Positions 5,691-5,756 of a stretch of DNA of 5,756 nt are shown here, in pieces (the first letter of the stretch is position 1; every line of letters begins with the position of its first letter). The notes beneath the pieces are model-generated. The model was not told where the DNA came from. It did no database searches and saw only the letters and a program-made list of their open reading frames with translations. Source of the stretch: CAZOMR01 sp964580655 (lineage in GTDB: Bacteria; RBG-13-61-14; CAZOMR01); contig CAZOMR010000212.1 in NCBI GenBank assembly GCA_964580655.1, positions 1-5,756 on the forward strand, read 5' to 3'. The translations under genes and the position numbers were made by a program.

Positions 5691-5756
5691 CAGAAATCTG
5701 ATCTCTGAAGTTCCCCCATTTTTTCAGGTATCGAAGAGAGCCATTTGCGGATGCGG

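Noticed and set aside
5687..5755. Minus-strand tail reading RIRKWLSSIPEKMGELQRSD before a stop, possibly the C-terminus of a gene beyond the window
   Set aside because: Only about 22 codons are visible, and another minus-strand frame across the same bases is also open; there is too little to call a gene.
1..5756. CRISPR array, transposase, integrase or phage genes
   Set aside because: No regularly spaced direct repeats and no such protein signatures were found on either strand.

Overview
The window looks like a piece of chromosome from a diderm (Gram-negative) bacterium. Four of its five intact genes encode proteins with export signals that seem destined for the periplasm or outer membrane, and one of them is a clear lipoprotein. 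The mix of families (CsgG/FlgO-like lipoprotein, LPP20-domain protein, RRM protein with a basic tail, remnant of a B12-dependent ribonucleotide reductase) and the short dispersed-looking repeats would suit an uncultured deltaproteobacterium or Desulfobacterota member. That placement is inference, because no marker gene is present.

Layout. Positions 1-142 hold no gene but contain a repeat-like stretch built on tandem CTTTGCG units. Positions 143-3283 hold three minus-strand genes with gaps of only 48 and 66 bp, so they probably form one operon. Read in the direction of transcription, it encodes a small outer-membrane beta-barrel protein (complement 2603-3283), a CsgG/FlgO-like outer-membrane lipoprotein (complement 1874-2554) and a large secreted protein with an alpha/beta N-terminal half and a barrel-like C-terminal half (complement 143-1807). 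A divergent control region (3284-3473) contains a sigma70-type promoter for each direction and two back-to-back palindromes between them. On the plus strand, 3474-4676 encodes an exported protein with an N-terminal LPP20 domain and a C-terminal domain resembling the CsgG/TolB-N fold. Positions 4677-5152 separate this gene from a convergent one and contain a decayed minus-strand remnant of the C-terminus of a class II ribonucleotide reductase. The remnant is cut at its upstream side by a dense patch of GC-rich inverted repeats. Complement 5153-5458 is a small RRM RNA-binding protein with a strong promoter about 200 nt upstream.

How the genes may work together. The divergent cluster puts two CsgG/LPP20-type periplasmic proteins beside two predicted barrel proteins. 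Related folds occur in outer-membrane assemblies such as the curli secretion channel (CsgG) and the Vibrio flagellar outer rings (FlgO, FlgP, FlgT). No flagellar, curli or pilus gene is visible here. An uncharacterised envelope complex, controlled from the shared palindrome region, is a reasonable hypothesis but is not shown by this sequence alone. The RRM gene looks functionally unrelated.
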